Origin: Actinoplanes derwentensis
GTDB taxonomy: Bacteria > Actinomycetota > Actinomycetes > Mycobacteriales > Micromonosporaceae
Length of the DNA stretch: 64,000 nt
Direction: 5' to 3'
Assembly: GCF_900104725.1 (NCBI RefSeq)
Contig: NZ_LT629758.1
Location: forward strand, 8,394,001 to 8,458,000
The notes beneath the pieces are model-generated. The model did no database searches. It worked only from the letters and a program-made list of their open reading frames with translations, and was not told where the DNA came from. Both the position numbers and the translations under genes were made by a program. Shown one piece after another: positions 24,280-33,375 of the stretch. Position 1 is the stretch's first letter; every line of letters begins with the position of its first letter.

Positions 24280-27130
24280 GGCGGGTCCCCGTCCCGAAGA
24301 AGCGGTCGACGACGGCCTTGGCGGCGTCTCCGGTGTCGTATTCCCCGAACTCGGCGACGAACTGCCGCCGCTTCTCGGTGAACGTGGTCGTGTTGCCGTC
24401 CAGGTCGGCCAGCGCGGCGAACAGGTCTTCCGAGGTGCGGGTCAGCGGTCCCGGTGCGGTTTCGGCGAGGTCGAAGTACGACCCGCGGGTGGAGCCGACG
24501 TAATGGTCGTAGTCCGGCACGTGGAAGATCATCGGCCGGTTCAGCAGCGCGTAGTCGAACATCACCGACGAGTAGTCGGTGATCAGCGCGTCCGAGATCT
24601 GCAGCAGCGGCGTGATGTCGTGCACGCCCGCGACGTTACGAACCGAGTGACCGTAGGCCGGCGGAAGCGCGAAGGACACCAGGTAGTGCGGGCGGACCAG
24701 CAGGACCATGTCATCACCGAACCGGTGGGTGAACTCGCTCAGGTCGAACGGCAGGCGCAGGCCCGAGCGGCGGTTCACCTCCTCCGGGCGGAAGGTCGGC
24801 GCGTACAGCACCACCTTCCGGTCGTCGGTGAGACCGATCTGCTTGCGCAGCTTCGCGATCTCCTCGTCGTTGCCGCCCTTGACCAGGACGTCGTTACGCG
24901 GGTAGCCGACCCGGAGCAGTTCCGCGCCGACCTGCAGGCCACGGGCGAGGGTCCGCTCGTCGTGCCCGGAACGGACCATGAAGTAGTCGAACCGGTCGAT
25001 CGCCCGGTTCATCCGGGCCTGCTGGGCCTCGGACTGCCGTTTGACGTCGGCCTGGTCGAAACCCATCCGCTTGAACGCCGAACCGTGCCACGTCTGGATG
25101 TAGCTGGTCTCCGGCCGTTTGCGCAGGTCGTGCGGGAAGCCCTGGTTGTCGATCCAGAACTCGGCCTGGGCGAGTGCCTGCAGGTACGCCCACGAGTTGC
25201 GCTTGACCAGCTTGACGTCGGAGGGGAAACCGGTCGGCTGCGAGGCGTACACCCAGATCGGGTTGAACTTGACGCCCCGGCGCTTCATCTCCTCGTAGAT
25301 GGCGCGCGGGCTGTCCGAGAACTGCTTGCCCATGTGGCTCTCGAAGACCACGGAGCCCTTTTTGATCGGCATCTTGAGGAAGACGTTCTCGTACCAGGAG
25401 AGCTTGGTGGCCCGGGTGTTGCGGCTCTGGCGGATCGACTTCTGGAAGGCGGCGGCCCGGGCCCACGCGCGGGCACCGAAGTGCGTGTTGCGCACGCCGG
25501 TGATCGCCGCGGTGCCCAGTTTGGCGGCGCCGCCGTCGGCGTCCAGGCGCAGCGCCAGGTTGCCGCTGTCGGTGCGGTACCCCTGGAGCAGGTCGGCGGT
25601 GAGGCGGCTCAGCCGGGGACGGGTCGGTATCCGGATCGTGTCGAGCACGTCGTCGTCGGCGAAGAGGGCCAGGCTGGCGCTCTCGGCCCCGACCGTGATG
25701 TGCAGGCGCACCGAGTACAACGGGTCGATCAGGCCGACCGGGCGCAGGTCCTTCTCCGGCTCGAAGACGGCGTTCCAGACGATCCGCTGCTCGTCGACGG
25801 AGAGCTGCGCCTTCACCTTGAAGATCCGCTGCTTGCTGCGCCGGTCGGCGATGACCAGCTGAGCTTTCGGCGCGGACTCGACGGTGATCCGGCCGAGCGG
25901 GTTGGCGAACGAACCGGTGATGGTGACCAGGTCACCGTCGCGGTGCAGGCTCTCGACCGCGCCACCGAGGCGCAGCTTGCTGAGCTGGCGGTCCTGGAAG
26001 CCCATCTCCGTGACGTCCAGCACCTCGCGGCCCAGCGGATCGTCCAGGTGCCGGTCGCCCCAGTAGACCCGGCCGTCCTGGATCACCAGTTCGGCGGTCA
26101 GGTGTGGCTGGTACGGCTTGTAGACCATGTAGTCGTGCAGCGCGGCCACACCGTGGTAGTCGCCCTGCCGGACCAGGTAGGCGGCCATCGCGGGCAGCGG
26201 CTTGGCCTCCCGGAACGCGGCGTCGGGGAGGGTCTGCACGTACGGCCGGGCGACCTCGATCATGGCCCGCTGGTTCTCCTCGGACTGCCGGCTCAGCCGG
26301 GCGAGGTGGACGCGCAGGTCGTTCTCGATGAACCGGATGTCCTTCTGCAGGCGCAGGTCACCGGCGTCGTACTTGTCCAGCAGCTCGTCGATCTTGCGGG
26401 AGATGGCCATCCGGTCGGTGATGTTGCGGATCTCGGCGGCCCGGCGGGTGATCGAGAGATTCACCGCTTTGCGCTCGATGTTCCACGTGTAGATGCGCTG
26501 CGGGATGATCGCGATCTTCTTGGCCGCGAGGTACGAGTGCGCCGCGAACAGGTTGTCCTCGTAGAGCCGGTCCTCCACGAAGAGCAGGTTCTCCCGGATC
26601 AGGAAGTCGTGCCGGTAGAGCTTGTTCGTCGACAGCACGTCGTAGAGCAGCTCGGGCTGCTCGTGCAGCGACTCGTAGACCACCTTGCGGCTCACCAGCC
26701 ACGGCATCCACGAGGACTCCTTGCCGGTGATCACGTCGTGCCGGACGCACCGGCCGATGACCATGTCGGCTTCGGTCTGCTCGGCCTCGGCCACCAGGTT
26801 GCGGCAGGCGTGCTGATCGAGGGTGTCGTCGCTGTCGAGGAACATGATGAAACGGCCGCGGGCCGCGGCGATCCCGGTGTTACGAGGCTTCCCCGCGTGC
26901 CCGGAGTTGGCGGGCAGGCGGATGAAACGCACCGCGTCCGGGTGCTCGGCCACCAGTTTCTCGACCACCGCATCGGTGCCGTCGGTGCTGTGGTCGTCGA
27001 CCACGATCACCTCGTGATCGCGCAACGACTGGTCCAGGACCGAGCGCACCGCGTTCGCGACCCGGCCGGCGTCGTTGTAGGAGATGACCACAACTGTGAC
27101 AGCAGGAGTCCTGGACTGGGACGAGGTCAC
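24272..27130 (-). CDS. Bifunctional GT2 glycosyltransferase / CDP-glycerol glycerophosphotransferase (TagF-like)
   Basis: A 952-residue protein with two enzymes. Residues about 10-230 are a GT2 glycosyltransferase: VVVISYNDAGRVANAVRSVL, VVDDHSTDGTD and the metal-binding FLDSDDTLDQ. Residues about 580-945 are a CDP-glycerol glycerophosphotransferase: FESHMGKQFSDSPRAIYEEM (near 593), TWHGSAFKRMGFD (near 678), YAPTFRPE (near 777) and ITDYSSVMFDYALL (near 853). Such proteins polymerise glycerol-phosphate chains of wall teichoic acids at the inner face of the membrane; Actinoplanes and relatives are known to carry teichoic-acid-type polymers. The middle section is a beta-rich linker. It is first in a unit with the GT4 and Nudix genes and divergent from galE. 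Confidence 0.87.
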   Translation of the reverse strand: MTSSQSRTPAVTVVVISYNDAGRVANAVRSVLDQSLRDHEVIVVDDHSTDGTDAVVEKLVAEHPDAVRFIRLPANSGHAGKPRNTGIAAARGRFIMFLDSDDTLDQHACRNLVAEAEQTEADMVIGRCVRHDVITGKESSWMPWLVSRKVVYESLHEQPELLYDVLSTNKLYRHDFLIRENLLFVEDRLYEDNLFAAHSYLAAKKIAIIPQRIYTWNIERKAVNLSITRRAAEIRNITDRMAISRKIDELLDKYDAGDLRLQKDIRFIENDLRVHLARLSRQSEENQRAMIEVARPYVQTLPDAAFREAKPLPAMAAYLVRQGDYHGVAALHDYMVYKPYQPHLTAELVIQDGRVYWGDRHLDDPLGREVLDVTEMGFQDRQLSKLRLGGAVESLHRDGDLVTITGSFANPLGRITVESAPKAQLVIADRRSKQRIFKVKAQLSVDEQRIVWNAVFEPEKDLRPVGLIDPLYSVRLHITVGAESASLALFADDDVLDTIRIPTRPRLSRLTADLLQGYRTDSGNLALRLDADGGAAKLGTAAITGVRNTHFGARAWARAAAFQKSIRQSRNTRATKLSWYENVFLKMPIKKGSVVFESHMGKQFSDSPRAIYEEMKRRGVKFNPIWVYASQPTGFPSDVKLVKRNSWAYLQALAQAEFWIDNQGFPHDLRKRPETSYIQTWHGSAFKRMGFDQADVKRQSEAQQARMNRAIDRFDYFMVRSGHDERTLARGLQVGAELLRVGYPRNDVLVKGGNDEEIAKLRKQIGLTDDRKVVLYAPTFRPEEVNRRSGLRLPFDLSEFTHRFGDDMVLLVRPHYLVSFALPPAYGHSVRNVAGVHDITPLLQISDALITDYSSVMFDYALLNRPMIFHVPDYDHYVGSTRGSYFDLAETAPGPLTRTSEDLFAALADLDGNTTTFTEKRRQFVAEFGEYDTGDAAKAVVDRFFGTGTRRG

Positions 27131-27407
27131 GGTTGACGTGCTCCTTATCTACAAGCTTCGGGGTTCACGCTTCCATGGGGGGAGAAACCGTGACGAGGCC
27201 GGAATGGGCGCGGGGGATGAGCTCGAGGCCGTGCCCGTGGCGGTCAGCATCATAGATTACCGCCGGGTGCCAACCGCCCGGCGCGTGATCAAGGTGCCGG
27301 TGAATATTCAGATCCGGCGTTTTCGGAGCCGGTCGCCGGGCGGACCGGGCCGTCCCGGCGAGGGTGGGCTAGCCTCGTGGCGAAATCGGAACGGGTGAGG
27401 GGTGTTC

Positions 27408-28409
27408 GTGAAGGTTCTGGTCGCGGGTGGCGCGGGGTTCATCGGCAGCACGATCTCATCCTGTCTCCTGGACGCTGGTCATCAACCGGTCATCCTCGAC
27501 AATCTGGTCACCGGCCGCCGGGAGTTCTGCGAGGGCCGCCCGTTCTACGAGGGTGACATCGCTGACACCGCCGTGCTCGACCGGATCTTCGCGGACCATC
27601 CGGACATCACCGCCGTGGTGCACTGCGCTGCCCTGATCGTGGTCCCCGAATCGGTGGAGCACCCGATCCACTACTACCGCGAGAACGTTGCGAAAACCCT
27701 GGAGTTCGTCGATCACCTGATCGCCAAGGGTGTGACCCGGCTGCTGTTCAGCTCCTCGGCGTCGATCTACGAGCCCGGCGCGGACTTCACCGTCGACGAG
27801 AGCTCGAACCTGACCGCCCTCAGCCCGTACGCCCGGACCAAGCTGATCGTCGAGCAGATGCTCGCCGACATCACCGCGGCCACCCCGCTGCGGGTGCTGT
27901 CGCTGCGCTACTTCAACCCGATCGGCTCCGACCCGAAGATGCGGACCGGCCTGCAACTGCGTTCGCCGAGCCACGCCCTGGGCAAGCTGATCGAGGTCTA
28001 CCGGGCGGGGCAGCCGTTCCCGGTGACCGGCGTCGACTACTCGACCCGGGACGGCTCCGGCATCCGCGACTACGTGCACGTCTGGGACCTGGCCGGCGCC
28101 CACCTGCGCGCGCTGGAGGAGTTCGACGCACTGCCGTTCGAGAGCGGCTCGCTGGCGATCAACCTGGGCACCGGTACCGGCACCACCGTGCTGGAGTTCG
28201 TCGAGGCGTTCAACCAGGTCGCCGATCGTCCGGTGGCGATCGAGACGGCGCCGCGGCGTCCCGGCGACTCGGCCGGCGCCTACACCCGCAGCACCCGCGC
28301 GGCCGATCTGCTGGGCTGGCGTGCCGAACACTCGGTCGCCGACGGCATCCGGGACTCGCTGGCCTGGTTCGCGCAGCGGGACAGGATCCTGCCGGATCTC
28401 GCCCGTTAG
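27408..28409 (+). CDS. galE: UDP-glucose 4-epimerase
   Basis: Interconverts UDP-glucose and UDP-galactose. A 333-residue extended SDR with the NAD-binding GGAGFIGS, the Ser of FSSSASIYEPG, the catalytic YARTK (Tyr and Lys, within SPYARTKLIVEQ) and RYFNPIGSDP, then DYVHVWDLAGAHL and GTGTTVLEFVEAF. I start at GTG 27408, six bases after GAGGGG, rather than GTG 27402. It is divergent from the teichoic-acid gene with about 275 bases between, a location that suits supply of UDP-galactose for wall polymers. Confidence 0.93.
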   Translation: MKVLVAGGAGFIGSTISSCLLDAGHQPVILDNLVTGRREFCEGRPFYEGDIADTAVLDRIFADHPDITAVVHCAALIVVPESVEHPIHYYRENVAKTLEFVDHLIAKGVTRLLFSSSASIYEPGADFTVDESSNLTALSPYARTKLIVEQMLADITAATPLRVLSLRYFNPIGSDPKMRTGLQLRSPSHALGKLIEVYRAGQPFPVTGVDYSTRDGSGIRDYVHVWDLAGAHLRALEEFDALPFESGSLAINLGTGTGTTVLEFVEAFNQVADRPVAIETAPRRPGDSAGAYTRSTRAADLLGWRAEHSVADGIRDSLAWFAQRDRILPDLAR

Positions 28410-28516
28410 TTCCTCAACCCGGGGTAACGGCCAGCCGGCCCGGATCGTAGGACCGTCCAGGATCTGACCGACCTGGGGATCGGACCGGATGACCCGGGCC
28501 ACTATCGTTGCGTTAC

Positions 28517-29203
28517 ATGACCCCCATCCCGCTCGCGGAGGAACTGCTCCTCCTCGCGTACGACGACCAGACCGGAAAGGCCTCGGGATCCCGCATCGGG
28601 CTTGACCTGGGCATGGCCGCCGCGGTGTTGATCGATCTCGCTCTGGCCAACCGGATCGCCTACGCCGCCGACGGTCACCTCGTGGTCACCGACGCCACTC
28701 CGCTGGGCGACCCGGTCGCTGACGGGGTGCTGGGAAAGGTGGCCACCGAGGAGCCGCACACCCCCGCCCAGTGGCTCCAGCGCCTCCGGCACCGGCTGCG
28801 CATCCGGGTCCTGGAGGACCTGTGCGCCCGAGGCGTCGTCCGCGACGTCGACGAGACCCAGCTCGGCGTGATCCACGTGCACCGCTACCCGACGTCGGAC
28901 CCGGCGTACGAAGCCGAGATCCGTGGCCGGCTGGCCGCCGCGCTGATCGGCAACACGCTGCCCGACGAGCGGACCGCCGCGCTTGCCACCCTGCTCGTCG
29001 CGGCGCGGATGGAACCGGCCCTGAAACTGCCGCAGGACGAGGTCGACCGGGCCCACGAGCGTCTCGCGGAGATCGCCAGCAACGCCGGCTTCGTCGGTGA
29101 CGTGACCCTGGAGGACTCCATCGTGCGGCCCAGCGTCGCGCTGGTGGTGGCCACCCTGGGCAAGGCGATCCAGGCCGCTCTGGGCACGCCCAGGCCGATC
29201 TAG
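28517..29203 (+). CDS. GPP34 (GOLPH3/VPS74) family phosphoprotein
   Basis: A 228-residue GPP34-family protein, the family of yeast Vps74 and human GOLPH3, which bind phosphatidylinositol 4-phosphate and retain glycosyltransferases; actinobacteria carry many paralogues of unknown role. It starts TPIPLAEELLLLAYDDQTGKA and has LGMAAAVLIDLALANRIAY, then RLAAALIGNTLPDERTAALATLLVAA and ends with the typical hydrophobic helix VALVVATLGKAIQAAL. The ATG at 28517 is chosen over two weaker codons upstream. It follows galE by about 110 bases, and a symmetrical hairpin terminates it and the convergent mutase gene. Confidence 0.88.
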   Translation: MTPIPLAEELLLLAYDDQTGKASGSRIGLDLGMAAAVLIDLALANRIAYAADGHLVVTDATPLGDPVADGVLGKVATEEPHTPAQWLQRLRHRLRIRVLEDLCARGVVRDVDETQLGVIHVHRYPTSDPAYEAEIRGRLAAALIGNTLPDERTAALATLLVAARMEPALKLPQDEVDRAHERLAEIASNAGFVGDVTLEDSIVRPSVALVVATLGKAIQAALGTPRPI

Positions 29204-29209
29204 CCGCCG

Positions 29210-29236
29210 CCCCGGGGGAGTTCACGTCCCCCGGGG
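29210..29236. terminator. Bidirectional hairpin between convergent genes
   Basis: CCCCGGGGGA (29210-29219) and TCCCCCGGGG (29227-29236) pair perfectly over a 7-base loop. The hairpin lies between the converging GPP34 and sugar-mutase genes. No T-run is present, which is common for GC-rich actinobacterial terminators. Confidence 0.6.
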
Positions 29237-29248
29237 ACACTGGTCCCT

Positions 29249-30889
29249 CTAGACGCCGAGCGTTGCCGCGATCTCGGCGCGGAGGGCCTCGAGGTCGGTC
29301 GCCGCCCGGGTCCGGGTGGTCGCCGGGTCGCCGTGCACGACCACTTCGAGGTACGCCTTCAACTTCGGTTCGGTGCCCGACGGCCGGATCACCACACGTG
29401 TCGTCGCCGTGCGGAACGTCAGCACGTCGTTCTCCGGCAGCAGGTCCACCACCGAGGTCACCTCGGCACCGAGCAGGGTCGCCGGCGGGTTGTGCCGGGC
29501 CCGGGTCATCGCCCGGCCGATGTCGGCCAGGTCGTCGAAGCGCGCCGACAGCTGATCGGTGGCGTGCAGCCCGAACTCGGCCGCCAGCTCGTCCAGCCGC
29601 CCGTCCAGCGACTTCCCCTCGGCCTTGAGGCCGGCCGCCAGCTCGGCCACGGTCAGCGCGGCAGTGATGCCGTCCTTGTCACGGACCATCGCCGGGGCCA
29701 CGCAGTAGCCGAGTGCCTCCTCGTACCCGAACGCCAGGTCCTCCGCCGCGCGCACGATCCACTTGAAGCCGGTCAGTGTCTCCGCGTACGGCACGCCCCG
29801 GGCAGCACAGAGCCGGCCCAGCAGCGACGACGAGACGATCGTGGTGGCGTACAAGCCGGGAGTACCACGGCGGATCAGATGGTCGGCCAGGAGCACCCCC
29901 AGCTCGTCGCCGCGCAACGGCCGCCAGCCGTCCGGGCCGGGGATCGCCACCGCACAGCGGTCGGCGTCCGGGTCGTTGGCGATCGCCAGGTCGGCGTGCT
30001 CCGCCCCGGCCAGGGCCAGCAGATGGTCCATCGCACCCGGCTCCTCCGGGTTCGGGAAGGCCACAGTCGGGAACTCCGGGTCCGGTTCGGCCTGCACGGC
30101 CACCACCGCGGGAGCCGGGAACCCGGCCGCGTCGAACGCCCCGACCAGGGTCGAGCCACCCACCCCGTGCATCGGGGTGTACGCGACGACCAGGTCACGC
30201 GGGCCGTCGGCGCTGAGGACGGCGGCCGCGCTCCGGACGTACCCGGCAAGGATCTCGTCGCCGAGAACCGTGCCCGGACCGCCCAGCGGAACCGACGTCA
30301 CGTTCGGCACCGCCCGGATGGCCGCCTCGATCCCGGCGTCGGCCGGCGGGACGATCTGCGCCCCGGAACCGGCCGGACCGCCCAGAGCCGCACCCAGGTA
30401 GACCTTGTAACCATTGTCCTGCGGCGGGTTGTGACTCGCCGTGACCATCACCCCGGCGACCGCACCCAGTTCCCGCACCGCGTAGGCCAGCACCGGCGTC
30501 GGTAGCGTCCCCGGCAGCAGCAGCGCCTCCCGCCCGGCCCCGGTCGCGACCCGGGCGGTGCGCTCGGCGAACTCTTTCGAACCGTGCCGGGCGTCGTACC
30601 CGATGACCAGCGGACCGTCGCCGCCCTGCGCGCCCAGCCAGCCGACCAGACCGGCCGCCGCCCGGGTGACCACCGCGAGGTTCATGCCGTTCGGGCCGGC
30701 CCGCAGCCGGCCGCGCAGCCCGGCCGTGCCGAAGGTGAGCGGCCCGGAGAACCGGTCGCTCAACTCGGCCGCGGTCGTCGGCAGGGCATCGATCACCGCG
30801 CGCAACTCGTCCCGGCTCACCGGATCGGGATCGTCGGAGAGCCAGGCCTCGGCCCGGTCGATCAGGTCAACATAAACTTGTGGTGCCAT
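29249..30889 (-). CDS. Phosphomannomutase / phosphoglucomutase family protein (PmmB-like)
   Basis: A 546-residue alpha-D-phosphohexomutase. It contains FGTAGLRGRLRAGPNGMN, the active-site phosphoserine in VMVTASHNPPQDNGYKVY, the metal-binding DPDADRCAV loop, and the C-terminal phosphate-binding RPSGTEPKLKAY. Length agrees with actinobacterial PmmB proteins, which lie beside purine nucleoside phosphorylase and upp in mycobacteria (Rv3308) and may act as phosphopentomutase in nucleoside catabolism. Either activity, hexose or pentose phosphate mutase, would fit this window. It is transcribed toward GPP34 and is preceded by a Ser/Thr kinase gene on the opposite side of its start region. Confidence 0.9.
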   Translation of the reverse strand: MAPQVYVDLIDRAEAWLSDDPDPVSRDELRAVIDALPTTAAELSDRFSGPLTFGTAGLRGRLRAGPNGMNLAVVTRAAAGLVGWLGAQGGDGPLVIGYDARHGSKEFAERTARVATGAGREALLLPGTLPTPVLAYAVRELGAVAGVMVTASHNPPQDNGYKVYLGAALGGPAGSGAQIVPPADAGIEAAIRAVPNVTSVPLGGPGTVLGDEILAGYVRSAAAVLSADGPRDLVVAYTPMHGVGGSTLVGAFDAAGFPAPAVVAVQAEPDPEFPTVAFPNPEEPGAMDHLLALAGAEHADLAIANDPDADRCAVAIPGPDGWRPLRGDELGVLLADHLIRRGTPGLYATTIVSSSLLGRLCAARGVPYAETLTGFKWIVRAAEDLAFGYEEALGYCVAPAMVRDKDGITAALTVAELAAGLKAEGKSLDGRLDELAAEFGLHATDQLSARFDDLADIGRAMTRARHNPPATLLGAEVTSVVDLLPENDVLTFRTATTRVVIRPSGTEPKLKAYLEVVVHGDPATTRTRAATDLEALRAEIAATLGV

Positions 30890-30912
30890 CAGGGATTGAT
30901 AGCACAGGCCGG

Positions 30913-32874
30913 TCAGAGGTCGAGCTGGAACGTCTCGGTCATGGTGTCGTAGTACTTCTTGTAGTCCGGGAACTTCGCGTCGGTCGTGGTCAGGAAGAAG
31001 GAATACATCTTGCCGCCGACCGTGGTCATCCGCCAGATGCCGTGACGCATCGCGTCGCCCTCACCGCACGTGTACTCCAGCTCGGCTCCCGCGTTGCCGG
31101 AGATGGTCACCTCGGTCGTGGCGACCTCGGTGAACGGCGCCGGGCAGGACTTGCCCTTCCTCAGCCCGGCCGGGGCGGTCTGGGAGACGAACTTGTTCGG
31201 TGCCACCTTGCCCGTCTCCACCAGGATGCGGACCTTGGTGGTCTTGTCGTCGGGCTCGATGTACTCGACGTAGACACCACCGGCCGACCGGGTCCAACCG
31301 GCCGGGACCTGCACGCTGACCGCGGCGTTGCCCTTGTACGCCTGGGTCTCGAAATCGGCGGCCGCGGCGTTGCTCGGCTGCGGGGCGGCCTCGGTCGGCG
31401 CGGTCTTCTCGTCAGTACCGCTCAAGGCGAAGACCAGCACCAGGATCAGCACCACCGCGGCGGCCGCGCCACCGGAGATCAGCTGCTTGTTGCGCGGCCA
31501 CGACTGGAACGTGGCGACCGCCTTCTCGGTGGTCTCCCGGGCGGTGCCGACCACCTTGTCGACAGTGGCCCGACGCTTCGCCGACGGGCTCATCACCACA
31601 GTGCCCGGCCGGGGCGTGCCACCGGGCGGCTGCTGACCCCACGGGCTCTGCGGCGGGATGACACTCGTGGTGTCGCCACCGGCGCTGCCCCGGCCGCGGT
31701 CGGGAAGCTTGAAGGAGGGCATCTGACCGGTCGGGATGCTCACGTTCCCGGCCGGGACCGCGGTCGGCGGCTCCGGCGCACGGCGGCGGCCGCCGCCGTT
31801 CTGCTGCTCCAGCTTGGCCAGATGGTCGGTGAGCGACTCGGCCGGCGACAGCATCGCGCGCCCGCCGATCTGACCGCTGGGCTGCGGCGGGATCGGCTGG
31901 GTCTCGGCGGCCGGCGGCGGGCTGGTCGGACGGGACGAGGGGACGACCGAGTACGGGTCGGTCATCATGTGCGGCGGGCTCTTGCTGGCCAGCGGCCCGG
32001 CGAGCTGCTGCCGCAGGATGGTCCGGGCGGTCTGCACGTCCATCCGCTGGGCCGGGTTCTTCTCCAGCAGGCCCATCAGGACCGGGGTCAGCGAGCCGGC
32101 CCGCACCACCGGGGCGGGCGGGTCCTCGACCACCGAGTGCATTGTCTCGATCGGGTCGCCCTTGTCGAACGGCGGCCGGCCCTCGATCGCGGTGAAGAGC
32201 GTGACACCGAGCGAGAACAGGTCGCTGGGCGGGCCGAAGTCGTGGCCCATGGCCCGCTCCGGCGAGATGAAGTGCGGTGAGCCGAGCACCATGCCCGGCG
32301 TGGTCAGCTGGACGTCGGTGGGCATCCGGGCCACACCGAAGTCGGTCAGCACACACCGGCCGTCCCCACAGATCAGGACGTTCGCCGGTTTGACGTCACG
32401 GTGCAGGACACCGTGCGCGTGCGCCACCTCGAGCGCGCCGAGCAGGGCGATGCCGATCTTCGCGACCACCCGTTGGGGGACCGGGCCGTCCTCGATCACC
32501 ATGTCGGCGAGGCTGCGGGCGTCCAGCAGCTCCATCACGATCCACGGGCGGCCGTTCTCGTGCACCACGTCGTAGACCTGCACCACCGCCGGGTGCTGGA
32601 GCGCGGCCGCGGCCCGGGCCTCACGCATGGTCCGCTCGTACATCGCGTCACGGTCACTGGGGGCCAGACCGGGGGGGAGTATCACCTCTTTGATCGCCAC
32701 GTCGCGGCGCAGCAGAGTGTCCGCCGCGCGCCACACCGTGCCCATGCCGCCGTGTCCCACCGCGGCGCGAAGCGTGTACCGCCCGCCGATGAGCGTGCCC
32801 GGGGCTGCGCGTCCGCTGGTTGGAGACGAGTTCCCACCGCTCCACGTCGGAATTTGAGTCACTGAGGATGCCAC
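30913..32874 (-). CDS. Membrane Ser/Thr protein kinase with extracellular domain
   Basis: A 653-residue PknB-type kinase. The domain at about 30-290 has the Gly loop VGHGGMGTVW, the ATP-binding Lys in VAIKEV, the catalytic HRDVKPANVL (about 157-166), DFGVAR and SPERAMG. A disordered Pro-rich linker (about 300-450) leads to a single membrane helix (about 463-484) and a 165-residue extracellular domain with VPAGWTRSAGGVYVEY and Cys residues that could form a disulphide. No PASTA repeats. This layout, with a secreted tail beginning VPxGW, recurs in the second kinase at 52699-56310. The start is a GTG at 32874; a second GTG four codons later is equally possible. Confidence 0.9.
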   Translation of the reverse strand: MASSVTQIPTWSGGNSSPTSGRAAPGTLIGGRYTLRAAVGHGGMGTVWRAADTLLRRDVAIKEVILPPGLAPSDRDAMYERTMREARAAAALQHPAVVQVYDVVHENGRPWIVMELLDARSLADMVIEDGPVPQRVVAKIGIALLGALEVAHAHGVLHRDVKPANVLICGDGRCVLTDFGVARMPTDVQLTTPGMVLGSPHFISPERAMGHDFGPPSDLFSLGVTLFTAIEGRPPFDKGDPIETMHSVVEDPPAPVVRAGSLTPVLMGLLEKNPAQRMDVQTARTILRQQLAGPLASKSPPHMMTDPYSVVPSSRPTSPPPAAETQPIPPQPSGQIGGRAMLSPAESLTDHLAKLEQQNGGGRRRAPEPPTAVPAGNVSIPTGQMPSFKLPDRGRGSAGGDTTSVIPPQSPWGQQPPGGTPRPGTVVMSPSAKRRATVDKVVGTARETTEKAVATFQSWPRNKQLISGGAAAAVVLILVLVFALSGTDEKTAPTEAAPQPSNAAAADFETQAYKGNAAVSVQVPAGWTRSAGGVYVEYIEPDDKTTKVRILVETGKVAPNKFVSQTAPAGLRKGKSCPAPFTEVATTEVTISGNAGAELEYTCGEGDAMRHGIWRMTTVGGKMYSFFLTTTDAKFPDYKKYYDTMTETFQLDL

Positions 32875-33375
32875 CGAGGGGGTATAGGGGGCTGTCGGCC
32901 AACCACGCTATCTTGCCCGCAGGGTGCCCCCTAACGAAAGCCACTAGGTCACTGTTAACCACACTTCGACCCTGTGTAGTGATCGGGTTGCCCATTGTCG
33001 ACTGGCGACCGACGGAGGGTGGCAAATTCCTCACAGTCGGACGCCTGGTCCGGGGGAAGCTCGTCGTCGGCGGCGGGAACGTCCTACCGTTGACGCAAAA
33101 GAGGTGTTGCGGCTCCGGGCGATCGCGGGGAAGGTGTGTCACACCCTCTGCGGGGTATGAGCCGATCGACGGACCAGTAGTGTGTCGCGTCACCTATGCG
33201 ATCCACTACCCGTTGAAAGGGCTGGTGGGCCGGGACGATCTCCCGAGTGCCCGCCGACCTCGGCCGGGGTGTTTACACCTCTTTACGCGACCGTTACACA
33301 GCGTTACCTGGTTCCGGACTAGGCTGTCGCGCGTTGCGAAATCCGACGAAGTACGAGAGTGATACGGAATCCGAC
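32875..33375. other. Intergenic region between divergent genes
   Basis: About 500 bases separate the starts of the kinase (minus) and the amidohydrolase (plus). No gene is convincing; frames here lack family resemblance. AT-richer patches (32930-33010, 33260-33370) presumably hold the two promoters. TTGACG at 33091 and TTACACAGCGTTACC near 33293 are promoter-like words, but I cannot define a core promoter. Confidence 0.45.

Noticed and set aside
23864..27136. 1090-codon plus-strand frame opposite the TagF-like gene
   Set aside because: Antisense shadow; the minus-strand protein has clear catalytic motifs and codon bias.
27084..27398. 104-codon plus-strand frame between tagF-like and galE
   Set aside because: Overlaps the start of the glycosyltransferase gene and has no ribosome site or familiar motifs.
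32820..33362. Plus-strand frame of 180 codons in the kinase/amidohydrolase gap
   Set aside because: Overlaps the kinase start, no homologous features, and AT-rich promoter-like composition.
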